A stretch of 64,000 bases of DNA, from positions 916,001 to 980,000 of the forward strand of contig CAHIKZ030003348.1 of the NCBI GenBank assembly GCA_903632075.3. Direction: 5' to 3'. The DNA is from Acanthosepion pharaonis (Eukaryota > Mollusca > Cephalopoda > Sepiida > Sepiidae). A model generated the notes under the pieces. That model did not search any database, had not been told where the DNA came from, and was given only the letters and a program-made list of their open reading frames with translations. A program made the translations under genes and the position numbers. Below are positions 29,489 to 40,500 of the stretch, piece by piece. Position 1 is the first letter of the stretch, and every line of letters begins with the position of its first letter.

Positions 29489-31151
29489 AGTGTATCACAA
29501 AAGTGAGTACACCCCTCACATTTCTTCAAATATTTAAGTATATCTCTTCATGGGACAGCACTGAAAAAATTACCTTTTGACACAATGAAAAGTAGTCTGT
29601 CTGCAGCATATATAACAGAGTTAATTTATTTTCCCCTCAAAATAACTCAAAATATAGCCATTAAAAGCTAAATCCCTGGCAGCAAAAGTGAGTACACCCC
29701 AAGAAACTACACCCCTAAAAAAGTGAGTACACCCCAAGAAACTACACCCCTAAATGTCTAAATTGAGTACTGCTTTTCATTTTCCCTCCAAAAATGTCAT
29801 GTGACTCATTAGTGTAACTATGCCCATGTGTTCATGGGGAGCAGGTGTATTCAAATTTGTAGTGCAGCTCTAACACTCTCTTACTGGTCACTGAAAGTTC
29901 CAACATGGCACCACATGGCAAAGAACTCTCTGAGGATCTTAAAACATATTGTTGCACTATATAAAGATGGCCAAGGCTACAGGAAGATTGCCAACCCCTG
30001 AAACTGAGCTGCAGCACAGTGGCTAAGATCATCCAGCATTTTAAAAGAGCAGGGTCCACTCAGAACAGGCCTCAGGTAGGTCGTCCAAAGAAGCTGAGCG
30101 CACGTGCTGAGCATCACATCCAAATGCTTTCTTTGAAAGATTGGCGTAGGAGTGCTGTTAGCATTGCTGCAGAGATTAAAGAGATTGGGATTCAGCCTGT
30201 TAGTGTTCATACCATACGCCGCACACTACATCAAATTGGTGTGCATGGCTGTCACCCCAGGAGGAAGCCTCTTCTGAAGGCAATACACGAGAAAGCCCGC
30301 AAGCAATTTGCTGAAGACATGTCAACAAAGCCCATAGATTACTGGAACCATGTCCTATGGTCTGATGAGACGAAATTTAATTTGTTTGCTTCTGATGGCC
30401 TTAAGCATGTGTGGCGGCGACCAGGTGAGGAGTACAAAGATAAGTGTGTCATGCCTACAGTCAAGCATGATGGTGGGAATGTCATGGTCTGGGGCTGCAT
30501 GAGTGCTGCAGGTATTGGTGAGTTACTTTTCATTGAGGGAAACATGAACTCCAACATGTACCGTGAAATACTGCAGCAGAGCATGATCCCCTCCCTCCAG
30601 AAACTGGGTCGCAGAGCAGTGTTCCATCATGACAATGACCCCAAACACACATCCAAGACAACCACTGCTTTACTGAAGAGGCTGAGGGTAAAGGTGATGG
30701 ACTTGAACCCAATAGAACATCTTTGGGCCATCCTCAAGCAGAAGGTGGAGGTGCTAGAGTCTCAAGTATCCGCCAGCTCATGACGTTGTCATTGAGGGGG
30801 AAGAGCATTCCAGTGACTACCTGTGAAGCTCTGGTAAACTCCATGTCCAGGAGAGTAAAGGCAGTTATGGATAATGATGGTGGCCACACAAAATATTGAC
30901 AGTTGACATGTTGTATGTTAATATTGACAACTTTTCCTAAGGGGTGTACTCACTTTTGTTGCCAGGGATTTAGCTTTTAATGGTTACATTTTGAGTTATT
31001 TTGAGGGAAAAATAAATTAACTCTGTTATATATGCTGCAGACAGGCTACTTTTCATTGTCCAAGTGTCATTTTGTCAGTGTTGTCCCATGAAGAGATATA
31101 CTTAAATATTTGAAGAAATGTGAGGGCTGTACTCACTTTTGTGATACACTG
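29489..31151 (+). mobile_element. Tc1-like DNA transposon (Tc1-a) inserted at TA in LINE-J
   Basis: Both ends are CAGTGTATCACAAAAGTGAG in inverted orientation, flanked by TA (29487-29488 and 31152-31153). Terminal inverted repeats extend about 210 bp and are of the IR/DR type: the word 'aaaagtgagtacacccc' occurs at the outer and inner end of each arm. The left arm has an extra ~35-bp tandem copy of the inner direct repeat (29684-29719 and 29720-29754). The total is 1,663 bp, about the usual Tc1 size. Removing it restores the LINE-J 3' sequence. Confidence 0.95.
29905..30899 (+). pseudogene. Tc1-a transposase (DD34E family), inactivated
   Basis: It encodes a Tc1 transposase, which cuts at the terminal repeats and inserts at TA. 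The ATG at 29905 starts 'MAPHGKELSEDL'. Small deletions near 29945 and 29996 shift and then restore the frame. The long open piece 30019-30783 carries the second HTH with the 'GRPKKLSARA' linker, the first Asp in 'WSDETKF' (residue 116 of that piece), 'VMVWGCMSAAG', the second Asp in 'HHDNDPKHT' (205), and Glu in 'LNPIEHLW' (233). Only 27 residues separate the last two acids instead of 34: a 7-residue in-frame deletion just before 'LNPIEH'. A frameshift near 30760 detaches the C-terminus, which ends 'DGGHTKY' at the TGA at 30897-30899. Confidence 0.93.
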
Positions 31152-31204
31152 TATCTTATTGGTTTTACTGCCTTACATGGGGTGATACTGATCAAACCCC
31201 TGTT

Positions 31205-31220
31205 TTCGTTTGGCCTTTTC

Positions 31221-31260
<40 letters not shown>

Positions 31261-31290
31261 TCCCAAACTTTTTCCTTGTCTCTCTCTTCC
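31205..31290. repeat. (CTTT)n microsatellite
   Basis: 'tttctttctttctttctttc' and related CT-rich sequence lies just after the LINE-J 3' end. The frame 31110-31382 is a repeat translation. Confidence 0.9.
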
Positions 31291-31744
31291 TTTCTCTCAT
31301 CTTCTCATTTCATGTATACATAAGTTTAGTATATGCAAACCAAACGACAAATTTTCATATATACATCAACATCATAAATTAGATAGGCGCTAAATTTGGA
31401 TCATCTAATGATTTTCCTCATTCATTGTATCTAATATCACCACAAATGTATCCATTCTTTTCCAATGTCTGGTTTTTTAATTTAGGTTAACGAATCAGAA
31501 GTCGATTTATGCAGTTGACTATAACTTGTATTTATCTGAACCTCACTCCTTAAAATGGTTATTTAACGTCTCTCTTTAGAATTTTATTCCTCACCCTCAC
31601 TTTAGGCCCTTTCCTGTTCTTCTTCTTTCTTTACACCTCTCTCTAGATCTTTCATACATTTCCCTCTCACCCTTGTTTCTCACTCCCACATATACACTTT
31701 CACTGAAATTTTGTTTTTTAAACCCGGAGATACATTTTCTGTTT
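31291..31744. other. No recognised feature
   Basis: AT- and CT-rich sequence. No frame or known repeat was seen. Confidence 0.5.
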
Positions 31745-31895
31745 CCTTTTTGAATTTGTAGGTCTGATGAATTGGGTCATGATTATGATTCCAATGTAAT
31801 AAATTATAACCATGGAATATTGGTGTTTGAGCCTTTCATATTATATCCTTGCTCTTTCTTTGACATAGAGCTCTACCTGTATTTTATCCTCTTGG
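31745..31895 (+). repeat. Dispersed repeat R, single-arm copy
   Basis: 'tgaatttgtaggtctgatga', 'gattccaatgtaataaatta' and 'tagagctctacctgtatttt' match, in inverse, the arms at 34415-34640. Confidence 0.65.
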
Positions 31896-31899
31896 AAAT

Positions 31900-32413
31900 A
31901 TATATATATATTAAGACATTTTTATGTTTATATGTTCTTTTTATAGATACAAATATTTAAGTAAATGCTCTGTTTATAATAAACAGTATTAACGACATTT
32001 TATGGCCTGAATGTTCAAGAATTTTCATAGAAAATATACGTCCCCGATAGGAATTGAACCTGTATCCTGTACAGAACTGTCATATAGCCTGACATGCTTT
32101 TACCAATTTAGCCACAGAAGAATGTTTCGGTTAGCAAGGTCAATTTTACTGTTTTTAAACTACAATTCTCCATGATTTTCTCTTGTACATTCGTATCTGC
32201 TCGATGCGTATCCAAATGTAAACAAATGACGTCACACATTATGAAATGGACAAAGTCCGACAATTGTTTTAAGACATTTTTATGATTATACGTTCATTTT
32301 ATAGATACAAATATTTAAGTAAATGCTCTGTTTATAATAAACGGTATTAATAACACTTAAAAAGAATGTAAAAACATAAAAAAATGTCATAGAATAATTG
32401 TCGGACTTTGTCC

Positions 32414-32446
<33 letters not shown>
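31900..32446 (-). repeat. Family T module, copy 5
   Basis: It has the same order as 18375-18841 but extends further left ('tttataatgttctttttata'-like and 'aaatgctctgtttataataa' at both ends). So the core is flanked by inverted 'agatacaaatatttaagtaa' segments. The tRNA-like core is at 32042-32120. It ends in (TA)n followed by 'gagatggaaaatgggaaa', as copy 1 does. Confidence 0.75.
32042..32120 (-). tRNA. Degenerate tRNA-like core, family T
   Basis: This is close to the copy at 18436 but keeps 'tgtatcctgtacagaactgt', giving a longer variable arm. Box B-like 'aggttcaattcct' is intact. The acceptor ends do not pair. Confidence 0.5.
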
Positions 32447-32450
<4 letters not shown>

Positions 32451-32990
32451 TGGAAAATGGGAAATGTGATGCAAAAATCAATCTGTGTGATGAGATGCAA
32501 ATCAAGTGGAGTTTCTTCAGTGATAAATGTGGGAATGATGTGCTATGCAAATGATGCATATGTGCACAGATGCAATTTGGGAAGAAAAATATAGAATAGG
32601 TTGTCACACTAATCTGTGATCGAGTGAATTTTCCTGACAAAATGATGACAGCCGTGACAACTTCATCATTCCTACCCTGCCCTCGATGCCCTTAAACATT
32701 ATTTTTTTTTTAAGTTTTCATTCATTTTCATTCCTCCAACTTATCTTGATCTCATTTTTGCCTGCAACTTTTTCGTTCATTTTTTTTTTCTTTTAACTGT
32801 TGCATTCTATTCTTTGTGTATTCATTTTTTCTACTTTTCTTTTTATCACTTTTATGGTCATTAAAACAGTTATATTTTATGAAAGTGAGAGAAAATGAAA
32901 GAAGAAATTTTATCTGTGACAGCAAATCTAAAAAAATCAAAAAGCACAAAGGGTGGAATGAAAACCACTCCGCTTTGCTTACACTTCTTT
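32447..32990. other. No recognised feature
   Basis: Mixed sequence becoming T-rich from 32700. The small opposed frames at 32752-32949 and 32816-33097 are low-complexity. Confidence 0.45.
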
Positions 32991-33272
32991 ATTTACTCTT
33001 TTCTTCTTATTATTTCCCCCAATTTACATTTCTAACTTCACTTTTCCTTTCTTTTATATTTTCCTATTATTTCATTATTTCTTTCTTTTGCTCTTGATAT
33101 TTATTCACTCTATTTTGCTCAATATTTCCCCAATTTACATTCCTTTCTTTTTTCTTACTTTCTTCCTTTCTTTTTTTTCTTTCTTTCTTTTTCTCAACTC
33201 TTGCTTTCTTTTATATTTTCCTTTCTTTCTTTCTTTGATTTTTATTTCTTTAACTCTTATTATTTCTTTCCT

Positions 33273-33307
<35 letters not shown>

Positions 33308-33920
33308 ATTTCTCAACTCTCCCTTTCTTTTGAATTTTCTTATTGTCCTTTCTTTTTTCTTTCTTTTTTCTTTCCTTCTTTCTTTTTTTCAATTTCTCAA
33401 CTCTTCGTTTCTTTTATATTTTCTTTTTCTGTCCTTCTTTAAACTTTATTTCCTTCTTTCTTTAATATTTCTTTTTTGTTTCTTTCTTTCTTTTTCTCAA
33501 CTCTTGCTTTGTTTTATATTTTCCTTTTCTTTCTTTCTTTAATTTTTATTTCTCTATTTCTTAATATTTCTTTCCTTCTTCCTTTCTTTCTTTCTTTCTT
33601 TCTTTCTGTTTCTCAACACTCCCTTTCTTTTGAATTTTCTTACTATCCTTTCTTTTTTCTTTCTTTCTTTTTTCTTTCTTTCTTTTTTCTTTCTTTCTTT
33701 TTTCTTTCTTTCAATTTCTCAACTCTTCCATTCTTTTATATTTTTTTTCTGTCCTTCTTTAAACTTTATTTCCTTCTTTCTTAATATTTCTTTTTTGTTT
33801 GTTTGTTTCTTTTTCTCAACTCTTGCTTTGTTTTATATTTTCCTTTTCTTTCTTTCTTTGATTTTTATTTCTTTATTTCTTAATATTTCTCTTTTTTTCT
33901 TTTTCCTTCTTTTTTATCAC
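32991..33920. repeat. CT-rich block with ~300-320-bp tandem duplication
   Basis: (TTTC)n runs are punctuated by 'ttttatattttccttttctt' and 'caactct' words. 'cctttcttttgaattttctt' at about 33322 recurs at about 33624, and 'gttttatattttccttttct' at about 33509 recurs at about 33829. Phe/Leu/Ser-rich plus-strand frames (33088-33956) are repeat translations. Confidence 0.85.
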
Positions 33921-34014
33921 CTTAATAAAATATGGCTGTTTAAATGGCCACAGTAAAAGTTTCATACACTTAGGAAAATCTATAAACAGCTTTTTCTTTC
34001 TTTCTTTTTAAGAA

Positions 34015-34215
34015 TGTTCAAGAAGATAGAAGATGGCGATTGACATTACATTTAAATTTTTGAAGATTCTAGGAAAGCGAAGGGAGTTCCACAGGCAGGA
34101 AGTGTGAGAAAAGAAACTATTTGAGGAGAAGTGGTGGTTGCATTTATCCATTTCAACAGTAAAGGATGGGATAAAAATGCCAATCTAGTACGCTTAAATT
34201 TACATAATCAGGGCA
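34015..34215 (-). pseudogene. LINE-J RT C-terminal scrap
   Basis: 'acatttaaatttttgaagat', 'gggagttccacaggcaggaa' and 'tgccaatctagtacg' are the antisense of the LINE-J C-terminus (KFKCNV..., CLWNS..., RLAS...). Its start is right after 'aagaatgttcaagaagatag'. Confidence 0.75.
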
Positions 34216-34233
34216 GCAGGATAAAAACAAACA

Positions 34234-34236
<3 letters not shown>

Positions 34237-34313
<77 letters not shown>
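34237..34313. repeat. (TA)n microsatellite
   Basis: 77 bp of pure TA directly follows a LINE-J scrap. Confidence 0.95.
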
Positions 34314-34314
<1 letters not shown>

Positions 34315-34414
34315 TAATATTCAAATTAGTAAATATACACATACATATGCAAAATATATAAATATATATACATACATACATATACATTTCTATAAAAAAA
34401 AAAAAAATTCCACA

Positions 34415-34638
34415 AGGTATTTAATCCAGGTAGAACTCAATGTCTAGGACAGATAAGGATATAATAAAAAGGCCTAAACACTAATATTCCATTCAATAAT
34501 TTATTTCATTGGAATGATAAATACAGATCAATTCATCAGACCTACAAATTCAAAGGTCAATTTGTAGGTATGATGAATTGAAAGATTTTTATATTCCAAT
34601 GAATAAATTATTTTGAATCTTTACATTTTTCAGCCTTT

Positions 34639-34640
<2 letters not shown>
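34415..34640. repeat. Dispersed repeat R, inverted dimer with 118-nt hairpin
   Basis: At 34495-34612, 'aataatttatttcattggaa' faces 'ttccaatgaataaattattt', and 'caattcatcagacctacaaa' faces 'tttgtaggtatgatgaattg'. The single-arm relative is at 31745-31895, so two copies likely joined head to head. Confidence 0.7.
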
Positions 34641-34685
<45 letters not shown>

Positions 34686-34694
34686 TTATTTCAC

Positions 34695-35135
34695 CCCCCA
34701 CAGCAAGGCGAGGAATGCTACTAGTACACATTTGGGTTTCATGGAGTAAAAGTGAGAAAAAGAATGAATATAGTGAGGATTGAGGAAAAGGCAAAAGATG
34801 GACAAGATTCTAGTAGATGGCAATTGACATTGCATTTAAATTTTTGAAGACTTTGGTTATTAGAGAAGCAAGTAAATAGAAATGAGTTCCACAGGCAGGA
34901 AGTGTGAGAAAAGAAACTGTTGGAGTAGAAGTGGTGGTTACATTTAAATATTTCAATATTAAAAGGGTGGGACCTAGATGCCAATCTAGTAGCATGCTTA
35001 AATTCATGTAGTCGGAGCACTAGGAAAAAAAGCACGTCAAAAAAAATATTTGTAGAAGAGACAGAGAGAAACCATGTGACATTGGTGAGAAAGTGACTGA
35101 AGTCACAATGCCAAGTCAGGTGCAGATCCTTTTTT
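34695..35135 (-). pseudogene. LINE-J RT C-terminal fragment with 3' UTR
   Basis: The minus-strand frame (34739-35182) reads 'FKHATRLASRSHPFNIEIFK', 'CNHHFYSNSFF', 'SCLWNSF' and 'LQKFKCNVNCHL', the best preserved C-terminus of this family in the window. Upstream residues 'DLHLTWHC' correspond to the conserved GPDLASxLQS position. The 3' UTR 'cagcaaggcgaggaatgcta' is at the left. Confidence 0.88.
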
Positions 35136-35519
35136 GGAAAGAAAAAGAATAGACAAGGAGAAAAATGAGGATTTTTTTTCATTCTTTTCTCCTTTTTCTT
35201 TTTTCTTACTATTTTTCTTTTTTTTTTTGCTTTTACTTATTTTTTTTTCATTCTCTCTCTCTCTCTCTCTTAAATATTTATCTTCCTTTTCTTCTATTCT
35301 TCATTTCTTCACTTTTTCTCTCTTTTCTGGTGAATTACTTCTCTCATTACCTTCTACCTTTCCACCTTTTTCTAACTTTTACTTTCCAACCACCTGAAGA
35401 AGGCTGAAAACGTTGTGATAAATATGGCGACAAAGATGAGGACAATAGTCCCAATAATGTAAATAATTTTACTTTCTTTTCACCCGAATTACATCACTCT
35501 TTCTTTTTTCAAACTTTTT
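35136..35519. other. T/CT-rich sequence, tail-like phrase
   Basis: 'acctgaagaaggctgaaaac...gttgtgataaata' (35391-35425) resembles the short tails at 12002-12060. The remainder is CT-rich low complexity whose plus-strand frames are not genes. Confidence 0.5.
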
Positions 35520-36105
35520 TCCTTCTTTTTTTATAATTTTCTCTATTGGCCAAATTATATACCTCCTTTTTTTATAATTTTCTCTATTAGCCAAATTATA
35601 TACCTCCTTTTTTTATAATTTTCTCTATTAGCCAAATTATATACCTCTTTTTTTATAATTTTCTCTATTAGCCAAATTATATACCTCCTTTTTTTATAAT
35701 TTTCTCTATTAGCCAAATTATATACCTCCTTTTTTTATAATTTTCTCTATTAGCCAAATTATATACCTCCTTTTTTTATAATTTTCTCTATTAGCCAAAT
35801 TATATACCTCCTTTTTTTATAATTTTCTCTTAGCCAAATTATATACCTCCTTTTTTTATAATTTTCTCTTAGCCAAATTATATACCTCCTTTTATATAAT
35901 TTTCTCTATTAGCCAAATTATATACCTCCTTTTTTTATAATTTTCTCTTAGCCAAATTATATACCTCCTTTTTTTATAATTTTCTCTATTAGCCAAATTA
36001 TATACCTCCTTTTTTTATAATTTTCTCTATTAGCCAAATTATATACCTCCTTTTTTTATAATTTTCTCTATTAGCCAAATTATATACCTCCTTTTTTTAT
36101 ACTCT
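35520..36105. repeat. Minisatellite, ~41-bp unit, about 14 copies
   Basis: The unit is 'cctttttttataattttctc' plus 'tattagccaaattatatacct'. It repeats from 35525 to about 36100 with very little divergence. Some units lack the 4-bp 'tatt' (near 35830, 35870 and 35948). A diverged partial unit occurs at 36195. High identity indicates recent expansion. Confidence 0.95.
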
Positions 36106-36786
36106 TTTCTCTCCATCTTTAAACTTTCTTATTCTTACAAATTACCTCTCTCTTTTTTTCTGTCTCTTCTTCTTTAGATGTTTTCCTTCCCTCTAGCCAA
36201 ATTATATCTCTCCTTTTTTTTCTCTCACTTTTTTCTTCTTCTTTACACTTTTCTCTCTCTTATTCAAATTACCTCTCCTTCTTTTTTCACATTTCCTTTC
36301 TTTTTCTTTACACTTTTCTCACTCTTTTGCCGCATTACCCCTCTCCTTCTTTTCTATCTCTTCTACTTCTTTAACATTCTTCTTTCTCTTCACCTGAATG
36401 ACATTTCTTCCTTTTTTCTAACTTCTTTTACTTTTACTTACAATTTTCTTTTTTTTTCTTCTGATTTACAACCCTCCTTCTTTTCTCTTATTTCTGTTCT
36501 CTTTCTTTAGCCTTTTTCTCATTTTTCTTCTGAATTATTTTTCTCTTTCTTTTCTATCTCTTCTTCTTCTTTACACTTTTCTCTCTCTTCAGCTGAATTA
36601 TATATCATCATCATCTTGCGGCCTCAGCCGAGATTGAACTCACCAATACTTTGATTGGTGTAGTTCATAATCTTGTCAAATAGCTGAATTCTTGATGCTT
36701 CGCTAGGGCTATCAAAGGTGTTTTTTATCATGACACCATCACTAAATGGATTGCCAACCAAGGCTCAGAGAGACTCCATTCACCCT
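36106..36786. other. CT-rich low complexity, then ~180 bp unassigned
   Basis: 36106-36600 is TTCTC/TCTTT-rich. 36608-36786 is ordinary-complexity DNA with a small hairpin 'caccaatactttgattggtg', directly against a truncated SINE. Confidence 0.5.
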
Positions 36787-37013
36787 CAGGTTTTGAATTC
36801 AGAGTTTTCCTTCTCCTAGACCAGTTGCCATCCAAGGCTATAAAACCCAGTCTGTCCTGCTATAAACCCATAGCTGGAGGGAGAAGAAAGAGGATTCACA
36901 CCTTTCCCAAGGGTGTTAGCACGTAAGTGAATGTAATGGATTCGACTAGAATTCAAACTCGGCTCTCCGATTCCTCAATCCAAGCTGCTATCCATTACTC
37001 CACCGTGCCTCCT
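36787..37013 (-). mobile_element. SINE-1, 3'-truncated copy
   Basis: The head on the right reads, on the minus strand, 'ggaggcacggtggagtaatg', with 'ggattgaggaatcggagagc' and box B 'agtttgaattct'. The body runs to 'aattcaaaacctg' and stops. Confidence 0.88.
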
Positions 37014-37506
37014 TATATATAATCTCTCTCTTTTCTTTCACTTATCCTTCTTTACAATTTTTCTCTCTCTTTAGTCAAATTCTCTCACTTCTTTTCTTCT
37101 TCCTTGCACTTTTCTCTCTCTTTTTCTGAACTACCATCCATTTTCATCTTTCTCACTTTTTTCTCTTTCTTTACACTTTTTCTCTATTTTCTTTAGAATT
37201 AGCTCTCTCTTTCTTTTCTATTTCTTCTTCTCCTTTACACTTTTTCTCTCTTTGCTTTTGACTTACAGCCCTTCCCACTTTTCTCTCATTTGTTCTTCTT
37301 CTTTAATCTTTTCACAAATTATCTCTCTTTCTTTTCTCTATTTCTCTCTCTTCATTTCCTTCTTCTTTACACTTCCCTCCCCTTTTTTTGAATGATCTCT
37401 CTTTCTTTTGCATATTTTCATTCCTATCCTTTCTTCCAATAATTTCAACAACTTATCCATTTTTGTTTTTCTAAAGCCAACAACATTTTCTTCCTTATTT
37501 CTACTT
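37014..37506. repeat. CT-rich low-complexity DNA
   Basis: 'ctttttctctctttgcttt'-like runs. Nothing coding. It leads directly into the satellite array. Confidence 0.7.
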
Positions 37507-40500
37507 CATCCTCTTTTCTTCGTTTTTATTAAAAAATCTTCCTTTTCTTCATTTTAATTCATTTTTTGCCTTTCATATTTCCTATCTCATGATTTATTTG
37601 GTTCATGTTTCATTGTTGCTATGATTTTTCTATTTTCTTCTCTTCAACTATCTCTCTTTCTCTTTCACTGCATTTTTTTAAAATCCTCTTTCTCTTTTCT
37701 TCGTTTTATTAAAAAATCTTCCTTTTCTTCATTTTAATTCATTTTTGCCTTTCATATTTCCTATCTCATGATTTATTTGGTCACTGTTCGTGTTTTCATT
37801 GTTGCTAATATGATTTCTTCTATTTTCTTCTCTTCAACTATCTCTCTTTCTCTTTCACTGCATGTTTTTTTAAAATCCTCTTTTCTCTTTTCTTCGTTTT
37901 TTATTAAAAAAATCTTTCTTTTCTTTATTTTAATTCATTTTTTGCCTTTCATATTTCCTATCTCATGATTTATTTGGTCACTGTTCGTGTTTCATTGTTG
38001 CTATGATTTCTTCTATTTTCTTCTCTTCAACTATATCTCTTTCTCTTTCACTGCATGTTTTTTAAAATCCTCTTTCTCTTTTCTTCGTTTTTATTAAAAA
38101 ATCTTCCTTTTCTTTATTTTAATTCATTTTTTGCCTTTCATATTTCCTATCTCATGATTTATTTGGTTCATGTTTCATTGTTGCTATGATTTCTTCTATT
38201 TTCTTCTCTTCAACTATCTCTCTTTCTCTTTCACTGCATGTTTTTTTTAAAATCCTCTTTCTCTTTTTTTCTGTTTTTATTAAAAATCTTCCTTTTCTTC
38301 ATTTTAATTCATTTTTTGCCTTTCATATTTCCTATCTCATGATTTATTTGGTCACTGTTCGTGTTTCATTGTTGCTATGATTTCTTCTATTTTCTTCTCT
38401 TCAACTATATCTCTTTCTCTTTCACTGCATTTTTTTTAAAATCCTCTTTCTCTTTTCTTCGTTTTTATTAAAAAATCTTCCTTTTCTTCATTTTAATTCA
38501 TTTTTTGCCTTTCATATTTCCTATCTCATGATTTATTTGGTCACTGTTCGTGTTTCATTGTTGCTATGATTTCTTCTATTTTCTTCTCTTCAACTATATC
38601 TCTTTCTCTTTCACTGCATTTTTTTTTAAAATCCTCTTTCTCTTTTCTTCGTTTTTATTAAAAAATCTTCCCTTTCTTCATTTTAATTCATTTTTTGCCT
38701 TTCATATTTCCTATCTCATGATTTATTTGGTTCATGTTTCATTGTTGCTATGATTTCTTCTATTTTCTTCTCTTCAACTATCTCTCTTTCTCTTTCACTG
38801 CATGTTTTTTAAAATCCTCTTTCTCTTTTCTTCGTTTTTATTAAAAAATCTTCCTTTTCTTCATTTTAATTCATTTTTTGCCTTTCATATTTCCTATCTC
38901 ATGATTTATTTGGTCACTGTTCGTGTTTCATTGTTGCTATGATTTCTTCTATTTTCTTCTCTTCAACTATATCTCTTTCTCTTTCACTGCATTTTTTTTA
39001 AAATCCTCTTTCTCTTTTCTTCGTTTTATTAAAAATCTTCCTTTTCTTCATTTTAATTCATTTTTTGCCTTTCATATTTCCTATCTCATGATTTATTTGG
39101 TCACTGTTCGTGTTTCATTGTTGCTATGATTTCTTCTATTTTCTTCTCTTCAACTATATCTATTTTTTCTTTCACTGCATTTTTTTAAAATCCTTTTTCT
39201 CTTTTTTCTTCGTTTTATTAAAAATCTTCCTTTTCTTCATTTTAATTCATTTTTTGCCTTTCATATTTCCCTATCTCATGATTTATTTGGTCACTGTTCG
39301 TGTTTCATTGTTGCTATGATTTCTTCTATTTTCTTCTCTTCAACTATCTCTCTTTCTCTTTCACTGCATGTTTTTTAAAATCCTCTTTCTCTTTTCTTCG
39401 TTTTATTAAAAAATCTTCCTTTTCTTCATTTTAATTCATTTTTTGCCTTTCATATTTCCTATCTCAGGATTTATTTGGTCACTGTTCGTGTTTCATTGTT
39501 GCTATGATTTCTTCTATTTTCTTCTCTTCAACTATCTCTCTTTCTCTTTCACTGCATGTTTTTTAAAATCCTCTTTCTCTTTTCTTCGTTTTTATTAAAA
39601 ATCTTCCTTTTCTTCATTTTAATTCATTTTTTGCCTTTTCATATTTCCTATCTCATGATTTATTTGGTCACTGTTCGTATTTTCATTCATTTTTGCTATG
39701 ATTTCTTCTATTTTCTTCTCTTCAACTATCTCTCTTTCTCTTTCACTGCATGTTTTTTTAAAATCCTTTTTCTTTTTTTCTTCGTTTTTATTAAAAATCT
39801 TCCTTTTTCTTTATTTTTAATTCATTTTTTGCCTTTCATATTTCCTATCTCATGATTTATTTGGTCACTGTTCATGTTTCATTGTTGCTATGATTTCTTC
39901 TATTTTCTTCTCTTCAACTATCTCTTTCTTTTCTCATGTTTTTTCACTGCATGTTTTTTTAAAAATCCTCTTTTCTTCATTTTTTCATTTCGTTTTTATT
40001 AAAAAATCTTCCTGTTCATTTTCTTTATTTTAATTCATTTTTTGCCTTTCATATTTCCTATCTCATGATTTATTTAGTCACTGTTCATGTTTCATTTTTG
40101 CCTTTGATTTCTTCATGATTTATTTTCTGTTCGTGTTTCTTGTTGCTATGATTTCTTATATCTCTTTCTCTTTCTCTTGCTGCATTTTTTTTTAAAATCC
40201 TCTTTCTCTTTTCTTCGTTTTTATTAAAAATCTTCCTTTTCTTCATTTTAATTCATTTTTTTGCCTTTCATATTTCCTATCTCATGATTTATTTGGTCAC
40301 TGTTCGTGTTTCATTGTTGCTATGATTTTTCTATTTTCTTTCTCTTCAACTATATCTCTTTCTCTTTCACTGCATTTTTTTAAAATCCTCTTTCTCTTTT
40401 CTTTTCTTTTTTTTATTAAAAATATTTTCCTTTTCTTCATTTTAATTCATTTTTTTGCCTTTCATATTTCCTATCTCATGATTTATTTGGTCACTGTTCG

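Noticed and set aside
30339..30584. Antisense frames within Tc1-a
   Set aside because: Shadows of the transposase reading frame on the opposite strand; none has its own signature.
35520..36105. CRISPR-like regular spacing
   Set aside because: The whole 41-bp unit is repeated with no unique spacers; it is a eukaryotic minisatellite.
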